The notes beneath the pieces are model-generated. The model worked only from the letters and a program-made list of their open reading frames with translations, was not told where the DNA came from and made no database searches. 64,000 nt of DNA from Anaerolineae bacterium (GTDB lineage: Bacteria > Chloroflexota > Anaerolineae > Anaerolineales > Anaerolineaceae): the NCBI GenBank assembly GCA_013314735.1, contig JABUFD010000009.1, positions 31,778-95,777 of the forward strand, given 5' to 3'. Every line of letters begins with the position of its first letter. Within the stretch, counting starts at the first letter, position 1. The translations under genes and the position numbers were made by a program. Below are positions 45,337 to 54,626 of this stretch, piece by piece.

Positions 45337-46341
45337 TTATGCCTGCGCGGCGCGGGTGCAGTATTCCTCCAGCAGGCGCAGGTAAATGCGGTAATTCTCA
45401 ATCGATACATCCGGCGGGGTCTGATGATCAACCGAGGGGATAAACCCGCCGGTCTTCATCGTCGGCAACAGGCGCTCGAATTCCTGGCGCATGGCCGCCT
45501 CGCCATTTTTCATCACGGTTTTGTCAAACGCCCCCACCAGGATGAAATCCGGGTGATCGGCGCGCAATTTCCCCACATCCACCCCGGCCATGCGTTCCAG
45601 CGGCAGGATGCCCTTGATGCCGACGGACTTGAACCACGGCACCACGCGGGTGATGTCGCCATCGGAATCCACGATCGGGATGATGTCGTATTTCTCCAGC
45701 ACCGGTACAATCTGGCGGTAATACGGCGCCAGGAAGGTGTAAAAGGATTTCTCAGAGAGCATCGGCCCGTGGTTGTAAGAGAGGTCCTCAAAGAAGGTCA
45801 TAAAGGTCGGGCGCACGTGCTGGCACAGCTGGTCCAGCGCCCAGATATTAAAATCAGTCAGGTCCTGGTTGATCTCGTGCATCAGCTCAGGCTGGTCATA
45901 GAAGCTGTAGAGGTGGCGTTCAATCCCCAGCAGCACGCGCGGCCACCAGAAATACCCCTGCAGCGAAACCCACACCACGGTGTCGCCGGCATCCTGCTGT
46001 TTTCCCCACTGCACCGCCTCCTCCAGCGAAGGCCCGACAAAGTTCTCACGCGGGTAGAGGAAGGGCTTGATCGCGTCGTAATCGGCTTTGTTGGTGATGA
46101 GCCCCGCCCCATGCGAAGCCGGGGTGGGGCAGCCGGGCGCGGTGGCGTGAATGTACACCTGTTCCTGGCTGTCCTGCCCGAAGAAATCACGGATCTTGCC
46201 GGGTTTGGTCAGGTCGCGCGGCAGGCCTTCTTCGTACCAGCGCTTGATGGTCAGGTCCCACCACACCGCCCACTCGATCATCGGCAGGCGGTCCACCGGT
46301 TGAAAGCGGATGGCACGCTTAAAACGTTCAACAGTATTCAT
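45337..46341 (-). CDS. URO-D-fold protein (copy 4)
   Basis: A 334-aa URO-D-superfamily barrel with the typical start MNTVERFKRAIRFQPVDRLP. The metal/substrate motif region reads IVDSDGDITRV (residues 223-233), with two aspartates in place of His-x-Cys. It resembles copy 2 more than copy 1. AAGGAG precedes the ATG by 8 nt. It is downstream of a binding lipoprotein gene on the same strand, separated by 116 bp, and could be co-expressed with it. The function is unknown. Confidence 0.8.
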   Translation of the reverse strand: MNTVERFKRAIRFQPVDRLPMIEWAVWWDLTIKRWYEEGLPRDLTKPGKIRDFFGQDSQEQVYIHATAPGCPTPASHGAGLITNKADYDAIKPFLYPRENFVGPSLEEAVQWGKQQDAGDTVVWVSLQGYFWWPRVLLGIERHLYSFYDQPELMHEINQDLTDFNIWALDQLCQHVRPTFMTFFEDLSYNHGPMLSEKSFYTFLAPYYRQIVPVLEKYDIIPIVDSDGDITRVVPWFKSVGIKGILPLERMAGVDVGKLRADHPDFILVGAFDKTVMKNGEAAMRQEFERLLPTMKTGGFIPSVDHQTPPDVSIENYRIYLRLLEEYCTRAAQA

Positions 46342-46457
46342 GCAACAACTCCTTGTTCCCTGCTTTTGTGGCAGGAGGGCGAATGCTCGCCCTCCTGCCG
46401 GTAACCATTGTGAAAAAGTTTTCCAGGATGTTCCAGTGATGGTTCAGACGGGGTTAA

Positions 46458-48497
46458 TTACCGTCCGGAACCTTCGCAGAAGTAGAACTGTTCCATCGAG
46501 TAGTTGGCCGCAATCGCCTGCCCGTCGACCGGGATGTTGCACAGGTCGTTGGAGATGATCAGCGGGTTGATGCCCTTGACGAAGATGATCTTCCACAGGT
46601 TGTCGAGGTAGTTCTGCACGGTCTCCTCATAGAGGGCCATGTCTGCATCGGAGCCGGTCACGGCCGCGGCGCGTTCCGAGGTGATCTCCCACAGGCGCTT
46701 GGCTTCAGCGGGGGGTTCTGTCCCTTCGAGTTCGTCGTTGGGGTTCATGAAGCGGTTCCACTCGGGGGTGTCGGGGGTCCAGTCGCTCCAGGTACCATTG
46801 ATCCACATCGGGCACACGCCCCACAGCGCCCACATCATGATCTCGCCGGATTCGCGGCGTTCATTCAGCAGGTCACTCGAGATGGATTCAAACACGGCCT
46901 TGATGCCGATTTCGCCGAAGTATTCCACGCACAGTTCAGCAATGCTGTCATGTTCCGCCAGGTATTTGGCTGAGGTGATGTAGACTGTGAGGGGTTTCCC
47001 GGTCGGGGTCAGGCGGAAGCCATCGGCGTCGCGTTCGGTCATGCCCATTTCATCGAGCAGGGCGTTGGCTTTTTCGATGGAGTAGTCATTGGGTGCCCAC
47101 GGGGCGGGTTCGGCCAGGCCGTAGTAGAAGGTCTGGATGATTTCTTCGCGGTCGATGGCATGGTTCAGGGCCTGGCGGAAGCGCACATCATTGATGACTT
47201 CGTTCCAGGCTTCATCGGTGCTGACATGGTTGAACATGAAGGCCATCGGGGCCACATGGCTCTGGAAGATGTAGGCGGTGTAGTTGCCAGCGGCTTCCTG
47301 TTCCTTGTAAACGGACAGTTGCTGGATATCGGGGCTTTCACGGGTGAAGTCCACCTGGCCGGCGATGGCGCGCATGTTGACCATTTCAACGTCATCCACG
47401 CGGGCGGTCACAATCCGGTCAATATAGGGCAGCTGCTTGCCTTCCACATCCACTTTGTAGTAGTAGGGGTTGCGTTCGTACACCAGGGCGCCGTCGGTCA
47501 TTTCGACCAGGATCCACGGGTACAGGCGCGGGAAGGGGATTGCATCAGCAAGGTGCGCTTCCCAGTTGGTGATGTCCTTCTGGTTGAAGAGGTTGATCCA
47601 GCTCTCGATGCCGGTGTAGCCGGCTTCTTCGATCGCGGCCACCAGTTCGGCCTCATCAGCGTAGTCCTTGTGGAACTGCTTCAGGTAATGGGCGGGCTTG
47701 ACCAGGTCGGTGTAGCCAACCCAACCGCTGATCGCCATTTCGCGCAGCAGCGAGCCGTAAGGGCCGTCGAAGGTGAGGGTGAAGGTCCAGTCATCGACAA
47801 ATTCCAACACCATCGGTTCCGCCGAAGCGTTCACCGCGGTGCGCCACTTGGAGGGCACGCCAGAGGGGAACAGTTCGGTGTTGTTGAGTACGTCAAACCA
47901 GGCGAATTCAACATCCGCGCGGGTGACGGGTTCGCCGTCAGACCATTTGAGGCCTTCGCGCATCTTGAAGGTGAACACGGTGGCGTCTTCGTTGACGGTG
48001 AAGGATTCAAACACATTGCCAACAATGCCCTGGACGCCGATGCCGGGGCCGGCCAGGTAGCCTTCGTTGGAGCCGATGAACACATCGGGCGGGAAATCGC
48101 CGCGGTGGGCCATCTGCATCTCGCCGCCGTAAATGCCGGAGGTCCAGGTGGGCAGGTCGCTTTCAACAATCAGCGATCCGGGGCCAACCACAAACGGAAC
48201 CACGGGCAGGCGTTCTTCCACGGGGGGCAGCTCGCCGGCTTCCACTTTTTCCGTCAGCATGGGGGCTTCCTGGTAGACGACCGGGGCTTCCTGCACCACG
48301 GGGGTGGCTTCCGGTTCCGGTTCCGCTTCGGTTTCTTCCGCCGCAGCTTCTTCGGCTTCTTCCTCGGCGGGTTCTTCAGCGGTGGTTTCTTCCGCCACGG
48401 TCTCTTCCGCAACGGTTTCTTCCGCTGGCTTGGCGCAAGCCGAGAAGAGGAACATGAATACCAATAAACAGGTGAGTATCGTGTACAGCTTTCTCAT
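46458..48497 (-). CDS. ABC transporter substrate-binding lipoprotein, SBP_bac_5 (oligopeptide/sugar) type
   Basis: A 679-aa extracytoplasmic binding protein of the peptide/nickel/oligosaccharide family. The signal peptide ends in MFLFSAC with Cys21. Residues 24-70 are an acidic low-complexity linker of Ala/Glu/Thr repeats (AEETVAEETVAEETTAEE), an unusual surface tether. Then the SBP_bac_5 fold follows, with MREGLKWSDGEPVTRADV and RFRQALNHAIDREEII. AAGGAG lies 5 nt before the ATG. No permease or ATPase genes are nearby, so it is an orphan subunit here. In Chloroflexota such proteins often bind oligosaccharides. Confidence 0.9.
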   Translation of the reverse strand: MRKLYTILTCLLVFMFLFSACAKPAEETVAEETVAEETTAEEPAEEEAEEAAAEETEAEPEPEATPVVQEAPVVYQEAPMLTEKVEAGELPPVEERLPVVPFVVGPGSLIVESDLPTWTSGIYGGEMQMAHRGDFPPDVFIGSNEGYLAGPGIGVQGIVGNVFESFTVNEDATVFTFKMREGLKWSDGEPVTRADVEFAWFDVLNNTELFPSGVPSKWRTAVNASAEPMVLEFVDDWTFTLTFDGPYGSLLREMAISGWVGYTDLVKPAHYLKQFHKDYADEAELVAAIEEAGYTGIESWINLFNQKDITNWEAHLADAIPFPRLYPWILVEMTDGALVYERNPYYYKVDVEGKQLPYIDRIVTARVDDVEMVNMRAIAGQVDFTRESPDIQQLSVYKEQEAAGNYTAYIFQSHVAPMAFMFNHVSTDEAWNEVINDVRFRQALNHAIDREEIIQTFYYGLAEPAPWAPNDYSIEKANALLDEMGMTERDADGFRLTPTGKPLTVYITSAKYLAEHDSIAELCVEYFGEIGIKAVFESISSDLLNERRESGEIMMWALWGVCPMWINGTWSDWTPDTPEWNRFMNPNDELEGTEPPAEAKRLWEITSERAAAVTGSDADMALYEETVQNYLDNLWKIIFVKGINPLIISNDLCNIPVDGQAIAANYSMEQFYFCEGSGR

Positions 48498-48713
48498 TTT
48501 GTCTCCTTGATTCAATTGTGATGGTTCCTGGAAAAACAAGTTCAATTCCTGCAGGTCCATGCGGGAGCGAGGCCGCCGGCAACACAAACTCCGCTGATTT
48601 TCATTTGAAAATCGGGCAGAATGCACTACAATTGGCTTCTCACACACACTTCTCTGCGAACTACTACAGTTGTAGCATGCCTCAACCATTAAGTCATGTA
48701 CAAACCTGCTTTC

Positions 48714-48719
48714 ATTATA
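48714..48719 (-). promoter_or_regulatory. Possible -10 box upstream of the binding lipoprotein gene
   Basis: Minus-strand TATAAT about 220 bp before the start codon. A 12-bp inverted repeat CTACA-GT-TGTAG lies at 48664-48675, between it and the gene. No gene is visible in 48498-48815. Confidence 0.35.
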
Positions 48720-48814
48720 TACAAATCTGCGCAACTCCAGCGAATTGAAAGAAGTGAAAAGCGAAATACCGGGGAAAAAGGGAAATTTTTTTCATTTCAA
48801 GCGGATAGTGCTGC

Positions 48815-49478
48815 CGCGGCGATGAACATTGGGAATGGCGAAACATACACACCCGAACCTCCATCCCGTAGGGAGGTCTCCATCCCGGAGGGAGGGACAT
48901 GCGCCGCTGGTATTCGTAACCTACCTCCCTCCCTCCGGGATGGGATGGCGAAGGTAAGTGTGAAATGGTTGTTCGGAACGCCAACGACACGCCGCGGTGG
49001 TGAACGTTGGGAATTGATGAAGTTAAACTTCTGAACCTCCATCCCGGAGGGAGGGACTGACGACGCTTGCGTTCGGTACCTGACTGCATCCCTCCGGGAT
49101 GGGATGGCGGACGTATGTGGAAAAGGGTGGTTCGGAACGCCAAAGGCACGCCGCGGTGATGAAGATTCGGAATGGCCGATGATACACACCCGAACCTCCA
49201 TCCCGGAGGGAGGGACTGACGCCGCTTGCGCTCGTGACCTTCCTGCCTCCCTCCGGGATGGGATGGCGAAGGTAAGTTGTAAATGAATGTTCGGAACGCC
49301 AAAGCCACGCCGCAGTGATGAATATTGGGAATGGCGAAACATACACACCCGAACCTCCATCCCGGAGGGAGGGACAACCGCCGCTGGTGTTCGGTACCTT
49401 CCTGCCTCCCTCCGGGATGGGATGGCGAAGGTATGTGTGAAATGGTTGTTCGGAACGCCAAAGCCACGCCGCAACGGA
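48815..49478 (-). repeat. 159-bp tandem hairpin repeat, locus 3
   Basis: Four full units in reverse orientation. The reference motif GGATGGGATGG starts at 48938, 49097, 49256 and 49415, each exactly 159 bp apart. The first unit carries an extra, slightly mutated arm copy (CCATCCCGTAGGGAGG beside CCATCCCGGAGGGAGG). One unit has a single loop-proximal mismatch in its stem. The locus separates the binding lipoprotein from a glycosyltransferase, both leftward. Confidence 0.92.
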
Positions 49479-49483
49479 CGCGA

Positions 49484-50692
49484 TCAGCCGGTTTTACCCG
49501 CCCACAGCCCCTCGTAGGCGCGGCACATCTGCTCCAGGCCGTATTGCGCCTGCACCAGGGCACGGGCATTGGCAGCCAGCGCCGCCTGCAGGGTTTCATC
49601 CGCCAGCAGCGCCGCAATCGCCGCGCTGAACGTGGCGGGGTCGGCGGGATCGGCCAGCAAGCCGGTTCCGGCATCGCGCACCAGCTCGGGTACGCCGCCC
49701 ACGGCGGCGGCCACCACCGGCGTTCCGGCTGCCATCGCTTCCAGCAGCACCAGCGGCAGGCCTTCCTGCAGCGAGGGCAGCACGAACACCCGCGCCAGGC
49801 GCAGCAGGACGGGCAGGTCAGGGCGCAGGCCCAAAAAACGCACGCGGTCGGCCAACCCCAGGCTGCGCGCCAGGCGCTCCAGTTCCCCGCGCAAAGGGCC
49901 CTCGCCGGCGATCAGCAGCACCGCCGCCGGTTCCCGTGCCAGCACCGCCGGGAACGCCCGCAGCAGCGCGGCATGGTTCTTGACCGGCGCCAGGCGCCCG
50001 GCCGCCAGCACCAGCGGGGTGGATGGCGCCAGGGCCAGTTCCGCGCGCAGTGCTTCCACCTCTGCCGGCGGCACATCCGCCAATGACGTGCCGTTGGGGA
50101 TGCAGGCCAGTTTGGCGGCGGGAATCCCCATCGCGCGGCATTCGGCTTCCAACTGGCGCGACACCACCACGTAGCGCGTGGTGAGGCGGCTGCGTACCAG
50201 GGCGGTGTGCAGCCGGTTGAGCCCGGCCGGGAATCCGTGCAGGTGGCCGTGGTGGCTGGCAATCCGCACCGGCACCCCCATCAGCCATGCCAGCGGAATC
50301 CCGAGCAGGTTGCTGTGGTGGTGAAAGGTTTCGATCACGTCAAAGCGTTCCCGCCGCAGCAAGCGTGCCAGGCGCAGGATGCCCCCCGCCAGCCACACCG
50401 CCCGCCGCAGCACCCCCGCGCGCGCCGCCGCGGGCCGTTTCGCCGCCAGGTTGATGATCGGGAACGGGTATTGTTCCTGCCAGGCGCGGTGCAGGTGTTC
50501 CTTGTCATACAAAAACGCCGCCGTCACCGTGGTACCACGGGCATGCAGCCACGCCGCCTGCGTCAGCAGCACACGCTGGGCGCCGCCGGATTCCATCTGG
50601 CTCCCCAGCAGCAAAATGCGCACCGGCCACACGGGCGCCGGGTCGCGCACGGGCGCCGGGTCAGGCCCGGGCTCCGGGTCAGGCACGCTCAT
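49484..50692 (-). CDS. Glycosyltransferase family 4
   Basis: A 402-aa GT-B glycosyltransferase. The N-domain starts VRILLLGSQMESGGAQRVLL. The C-domain has LAAGRLAPVKNHAALLRAF and the GT4 motif EGLPLVLLEAMAAGTPVVA (E-x7-E), which binds the nucleotide sugar. A short Asp/Pro repeat (PDPEPGPDPAPV, RDPAPV) precedes the fold and comes from local DNA repeats. The ATG at 50692 overlaps the end of the preceding glycosyltransferase gene by 14 bp. It probably acts in capsule, exopolysaccharide or glycolipid assembly. Confidence 0.9.
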   Translation of the reverse strand: MSVPDPEPGPDPAPVRDPAPVWPVRILLLGSQMESGGAQRVLLTQAAWLHARGTTVTAAFLYDKEHLHRAWQEQYPFPIINLAAKRPAAARAGVLRRAVWLAGGILRLARLLRRERFDVIETFHHHSNLLGIPLAWLMGVPVRIASHHGHLHGFPAGLNRLHTALVRSRLTTRYVVVSRQLEAECRAMGIPAAKLACIPNGTSLADVPPAEVEALRAELALAPSTPLVLAAGRLAPVKNHAALLRAFPAVLAREPAAVLLIAGEGPLRGELERLARSLGLADRVRFLGLRPDLPVLLRLARVFVLPSLQEGLPLVLLEAMAAGTPVVAAAVGGVPELVRDAGTGLLADPADPATFSAAIAALLADETLQAALAANARALVQAQYGLEQMCRAYEGLWAGKTG

Positions 50693-51860
50693 CGCGACCC
50701 CCTGGCGCAGACCGCGCAGCGGTTGACGACCGCCCTGCGGTTGACGACCGCCCAGCGGCACGGTCGAGGATTTCCTCGAAGAACGCCAGGCGCTGCGCCT
50801 CCTTGGCCTGCATTCCGATCAGCGGCGCCACCGCGGAGCGTTGCGCGCGCCTGCCGCGCATGGCCATGATGAAGTCCCGCACCTGGGCGCTGTTGTCCAG
50901 CAAATTGCCCTCGCGGTTGGGCAGTTCCAGCACAAAATCCAGCCCCTGCCCCGAAAGGTCGCTGTCGGTATGCGCCAGGATGACCGGGATGCCGTACGCC
51001 AGCGCTTCACGGATTTTCAGCGAGGAGACCTCCTGCATGCGGTTGCGGTACAGCGCGAGTGAACCGCACACCACATCCGCCGCCGCCAGAATGCCGCGCA
51101 CACGGGCCGCCTCCATCCACCCGTGGAAGCGCACATTGGCATGGCGCTGTTCGGGCGGGAATTGTTCCGGCTGGTAACCCACCAGGTCAAAAGCGATGTC
51201 GGGATTCTCCCCCGCGAAAGCCAGCAATTGATCCAGGCCGTACCACGGCGCCACCGAGGTGCCCGCAAAGGCCACCCGCGGCGGCTGGTTGGCCGGCGCC
51301 GGCAGCAGGGCTGTGCGTTCAAGGTCAAAGCCGTTGCTGATGGTGCGGCTGGGCTTGTGAAAGCGGGTGAAGGCCGGCAGGGCGGCAATTTCACGACTGG
51401 CGGCAATGAACCCGGCCGCCTGCCGGAAGATGATCCCGCGCCCGAAGCGGTTCAGCCGGTCGATGAACCAGCCGCGGTGGCGGTACTCTTCCACGTCGTT
51501 GGTATTGGTTTCCACCACCACCGGCGCCACGCGGAACAGCTGCCGCAGCGGGAGGGTGTACAGGCCGTAGCGCAAATACACCAGGTCGGGCTGGTAAGCC
51601 GCCACCGCGCGGATCAACCGGTGCAGCGCGCGGCTGCGGGAGATTTCCAGCAGCACCCCGCCCACCAGCGGGAGGGTGCTGCGCGCGCCAAAGCGGAACA
51701 CGCTATCCGCGGCATCGGGCGGGAGATCGGGGCTGTGCAGGAACAATTGCACCGTGTGCCCGGCTTCACGCCACAGGCGGCATTGGGTGTGCATCTTCCG
51801 GCCCACCCCGCCCTTGCGATAGATGTGTTGAAAATGGAGGGCGACATACGCAATCCGCAT
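50679..51860 (-). CDS. Glycosyltransferase, GT4-like
   Basis: A 393-aa GT-B glycosyltransferase: N-domain with MRIAYVALHFQHIYRKGGVG, an inter-domain ISNGFDLERTALLP, and a C-domain where EVSSLKIREALAYGIPVILA replaces the usual E-x7-E motif. The C-terminal tail is a six-residue repeat (AGRSST twice) encoded by 18-bp DNA repeats. TACAAT ends 5 nt before the ATG with no ribosome binding site, so it is probably leaderless. It forms a two-gene unit with the next glycosyltransferase. Confidence 0.87.
   Translation of the reverse strand: MRIAYVALHFQHIYRKGGVGRKMHTQCRLWREAGHTVQLFLHSPDLPPDAADSVFRFGARSTLPLVGGVLLEISRSRALHRLIRAVAAYQPDLVYLRYGLYTLPLRQLFRVAPVVVETNTNDVEEYRHRGWFIDRLNRFGRGIIFRQAAGFIAASREIAALPAFTRFHKPSRTISNGFDLERTALLPAPANQPPRVAFAGTSVAPWYGLDQLLAFAGENPDIAFDLVGYQPEQFPPEQRHANVRFHGWMEAARVRGILAAADVVCGSLALYRNRMQEVSSLKIREALAYGIPVILAHTDSDLSGQGLDFVLELPNREGNLLDNSAQVRDFIMAMRGRRAQRSAVAPLIGMQAKEAQRLAFFEEILDRAAGRSSTAGRSSTAARSAPGGRDERA
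50719..50753. repeat. In-frame 18-bp direct repeat with internal inverted repeat
   Basis: GCGGTTGACGACCGCCC occurs at 50719-50735 and 50737-50753. Each copy contains GCGGT-TGACG-ACCGC. It encodes the repeated tail of the upstream glycosyltransferase. Confidence 0.8.
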
Positions 51861-51865
51861 ACCGT

Positions 51866-51871
51866 ATTGTA
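51866..51871 (-). promoter_or_regulatory. TACAAT box directly before the glycosyltransferase ATG
   Basis: Minus-strand TACAAT followed by five bases and ATG at 51860, which implies leaderless transcription. Confidence 0.45.
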
Positions 51872-51913
51872 CTATGGATGCCCGTCAGCATGCATGGCAA
51901 GATCGGCCCGCCT

Positions 51914-51946
51914 GTAGGGGCGCGGCTAAGCCGCGCCGGCCCTGGG
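51914..51946 (+). repeat. Dispersed GC palindrome
   Basis: GTAGGGGCGCGGCTAAGCC continuing GCGCCGGC; the core GGCGCGGCT/AAGCCGCGCC is nearly perfect. It lies just past the end of the restriction gene. Confidence 0.75.
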
Positions 51947-51954
51947 GAATACGG

Positions 51955-54624
51955 TTAATCCATTAATTCGCTTAATGTCCTGACCTGGCGGTACGCCACT
52001 TTGTCAAATTCGGCGAAGTGGGCTTTGCCGCAGTCGATCTTCAATTTTTCATGCCGGCGCAGGTTATCCACCTGCCCTTCAGCAACCGATTTGGTTTCGG
52101 CAACAAAATACAGCCGTCTGTCATTTTTCAGGATCAACGCCCAGTCGGGGTTGTAGGGTCCAATGGGGGTCTGGATCACGAACCAATCGGGCAGTTTCAG
52201 GAAGAATTCCACCGCCTCGTTGCTTTCGCAGTCCTGGGCGAATTGCCGTTCGGGTTGGGAACCAGAATCAATGATGATGTAATCGGTGATGGTTTTGTGC
52301 GGCTGATTGACTTTCAGCATGGTATCAATATAACTTTCGATCTCTTTGGCTTCGAACAACATCATATCGTACGATTGGCCATCGAGGGTTTCATACTTGA
52401 TGCCCGCAATCATCAGGTCTTGCAGCTGCACAGAAATCTGGTAAATCGCCTGGTCAAGAAATTGCTGGGGGTTGATCAGAACATCAGGCAATCGCCCGGA
52501 GGTTTTCAGGATGCGCAGAATCGTGCGGCGGGTAAGGTTGGTGCGGTTTTCAATGTACCCCAGAATGTCGGGGATTTCCGGGTGAGCTGGGGCCAACTGC
52601 TCGACTTTCTCCGCAATTTGGTGCCCGGTAACACCTTCCTCCTCCGACATTTGCAGGCGCGCGCGCGAGGAGCGCAGCCGGGGGGGATGGATGGCTGGCA
52701 TTTCGTGGATCGCGTTGGCGGCTTTTTTCACCAATTCCGCCGAATCAAACGCAACGCGGTAGGTGGTTTTGTGTTGGATCTTGCCCCACAGGTCAAGGAA
52801 ATTCTGATCGAGGTAGAATTCCTTGCGGTAGGTGACGGGTTGGCGTTCGCGGCGGTTTTTCACCCGGTTGCCAAACTGAACGCCGGTTTCATCTTCAATT
52901 TCAGCTTGCAGCTGACGGGCAAAATCTTCGTAGGTTTCGTTGGCAAAGACCGTCAGGCGGTTGACCTGGCGGTCCCACACCCGCTGCCCCTGCTGGTTGA
53001 CACACAGCCGCATGCCGCGGCCGATTTCCTGGCGTTTTTTGATGTCGGAATGGGTTTCGTTGAGGGTGCAAATCTGAAATACATTGGGGTTGTCCCAGCC
53101 TTCCCGCAGGGCGCTGTGGCTGAAGATGAACCGCAGGGGGGTGTTGATATCGAGCAATTCTTCCTTTTTGCGCATGATAAGTTCATAGGCGCTGGAATCT
53201 GCGATGGTTTCGCGGCCTTCGCTGGAATCCTTCCAGTGGCCGTTGCTATCCTGGGCAAAGTAACCGTTGTGCACCTCGGCGGGGGTGTAGGGGTAGAGGT
53301 CGCGGTAATGGGGATCGGCGGCGTATTCGCGGTAGATTTCTTCAAACCAGCGGGCGAATTTGCCCCCCTCTCCCTCTGCCAGCCGGTCGTAGACGCGGTA
53401 ATTGGCAACACGGTCAATAAAGACCAACGAAAGCACTTTGATCCCCTGCGGTTCCAGGCGACGGGCTTTTTTGAAATGCTCGTCGATCATGCGGCGCAGC
53501 TGCATTTTCATCACCGCATCGGTATAGGCGCCGATGGGCTGGCTGAGGTAGACGCGCTGGCCGTTGGAAAATTCAATCGATTCATCGGCGCTGTCAATTT
53601 CATTGATAACATAGCCGTTCTGGTACGCTTCGCGCTGGTTGGATTTCTGGTAAAGGTCTTCGCCGACTTTGGCGGTAATCGATTTCTTCTGCACGCCGGT
53701 ATTGGTGTTCTGGTAGAGCGACAGCCTGACGGCAGTGTAGGTTTTGCGGGGGAGGAATTGTTCAATTTCGACATACGCGCCGTTGTAGGCGCTTTCTTCG
53801 GTGACGGAATCGACTTCGATCTGTTTGACCAACCCCAGGTCATACGCCTGCACGGGGTTGAGGGTATAGACGGGGTTGTAGCGTTCCAGGTGGGTGGCGG
53901 AGTAACGCAGGGTGCACAGCGGGTTCAGGTTGGCAATGGCTTGTTTGCGCAGGTCGGTTTCCATGCGCTGGGGTTCATCCACAATCACAATCGGGTGGGT
54001 GGCGCGGATGAATTCGATCGGGTTTTTCCCGCTGAGTTTGTCGTTGGGGCGGTTGATGATGTTGGCGTCTTTGGCGAAGGCGTCAATGTTGATCACCAGG
54101 ATTTGAATGGCGTTGCTGGCAGCGAAATTGCGCAGGCTCGATACCCGTGCGGAATCATATTCCGCATGCGTGGCGGGTTTGCGCGCATAGAGGGTCTCAA
54201 AGTGTTCTTTGGTAATTTCGAGGTTCTTGACCACGCCTTCACGGATGGCGATGGAGGGCACAACGATGACGAACTTGGTAAAACCGTAATGCTGGTTAAG
54301 CTCATACAGCGTGCGCAGGTACACGTAGGTTTTGCCGGTGCCGGTTTCCATTTCAATGCTGAAGTGCAGGCCCTGGAGCGTTTTCGAGGGTTCGATGCCA
54401 TTGCGCGCCTGCACGCTGCGCAGGTTTTCCAGCAGGCGGTCTTCGTCTAATAACAGGTTGTTGCCAATGCCTTCTTCGGTCAGCAGCACGCCGCTTTCGG
54501 CGCCATCCAGCGAGAAGGCAAACTCGCCCGCGCTGAGCGGCTGGCCGTCGAACAGGTCCACCGCCGACTGCACGGCGTCGAGCTGGTAGGTCTGGTTGGG
54601 GTCAAAATGCAGTTTCATCGCCAT
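51955..54624 (-). CDS. res: Type III restriction enzyme, Res subunit
   Basis: An 889-aa DEAD-like helicase/endonuclease that cleaves DNA together with Mod after ATP-driven translocation or sliding. Walker A METGTGKTY is at residues 92-100, the Walker B-type motif VIVDEPQRM near 207, motif VI QEIGRGMRL near 540, and a C-terminal PD-(D/E)xK nuclease (PDWALILKN then VAETKS). The gene starts two bases after the mod stop; ATG GCG ATG offers two nearby starts. Length is normal for Res and nothing looks broken. Confidence 0.95.
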   Translation of the reverse strand: MAMKLHFDPNQTYQLDAVQSAVDLFDGQPLSAGEFAFSLDGAESGVLLTEEGIGNNLLLDEDRLLENLRSVQARNGIEPSKTLQGLHFSIEMETGTGKTYVYLRTLYELNQHYGFTKFVIVVPSIAIREGVVKNLEITKEHFETLYARKPATHAEYDSARVSSLRNFAASNAIQILVINIDAFAKDANIINRPNDKLSGKNPIEFIRATHPIVIVDEPQRMETDLRKQAIANLNPLCTLRYSATHLERYNPVYTLNPVQAYDLGLVKQIEVDSVTEESAYNGAYVEIEQFLPRKTYTAVRLSLYQNTNTGVQKKSITAKVGEDLYQKSNQREAYQNGYVINEIDSADESIEFSNGQRVYLSQPIGAYTDAVMKMQLRRMIDEHFKKARRLEPQGIKVLSLVFIDRVANYRVYDRLAEGEGGKFARWFEEIYREYAADPHYRDLYPYTPAEVHNGYFAQDSNGHWKDSSEGRETIADSSAYELIMRKKEELLDINTPLRFIFSHSALREGWDNPNVFQICTLNETHSDIKKRQEIGRGMRLCVNQQGQRVWDRQVNRLTVFANETYEDFARQLQAEIEDETGVQFGNRVKNRRERQPVTYRKEFYLDQNFLDLWGKIQHKTTYRVAFDSAELVKKAANAIHEMPAIHPPRLRSSRARLQMSEEEGVTGHQIAEKVEQLAPAHPEIPDILGYIENRTNLTRRTILRILKTSGRLPDVLINPQQFLDQAIYQISVQLQDLMIAGIKYETLDGQSYDMMLFEAKEIESYIDTMLKVNQPHKTITDYIIIDSGSQPERQFAQDCESNEAVEFFLKLPDWFVIQTPIGPYNPDWALILKNDRRLYFVAETKSVAEGQVDNLRRHEKLKIDCGKAHFAEFDKVAYRQVRTLSELMD

Positions 54625-54626
54625 GC

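Noticed and set aside
45105..45443. A 112-codon rightward open frame in the candidate RNA region
   Set aside because: It runs straight through a strong terminator and into the end of the opposite gene, and resembles no protein.
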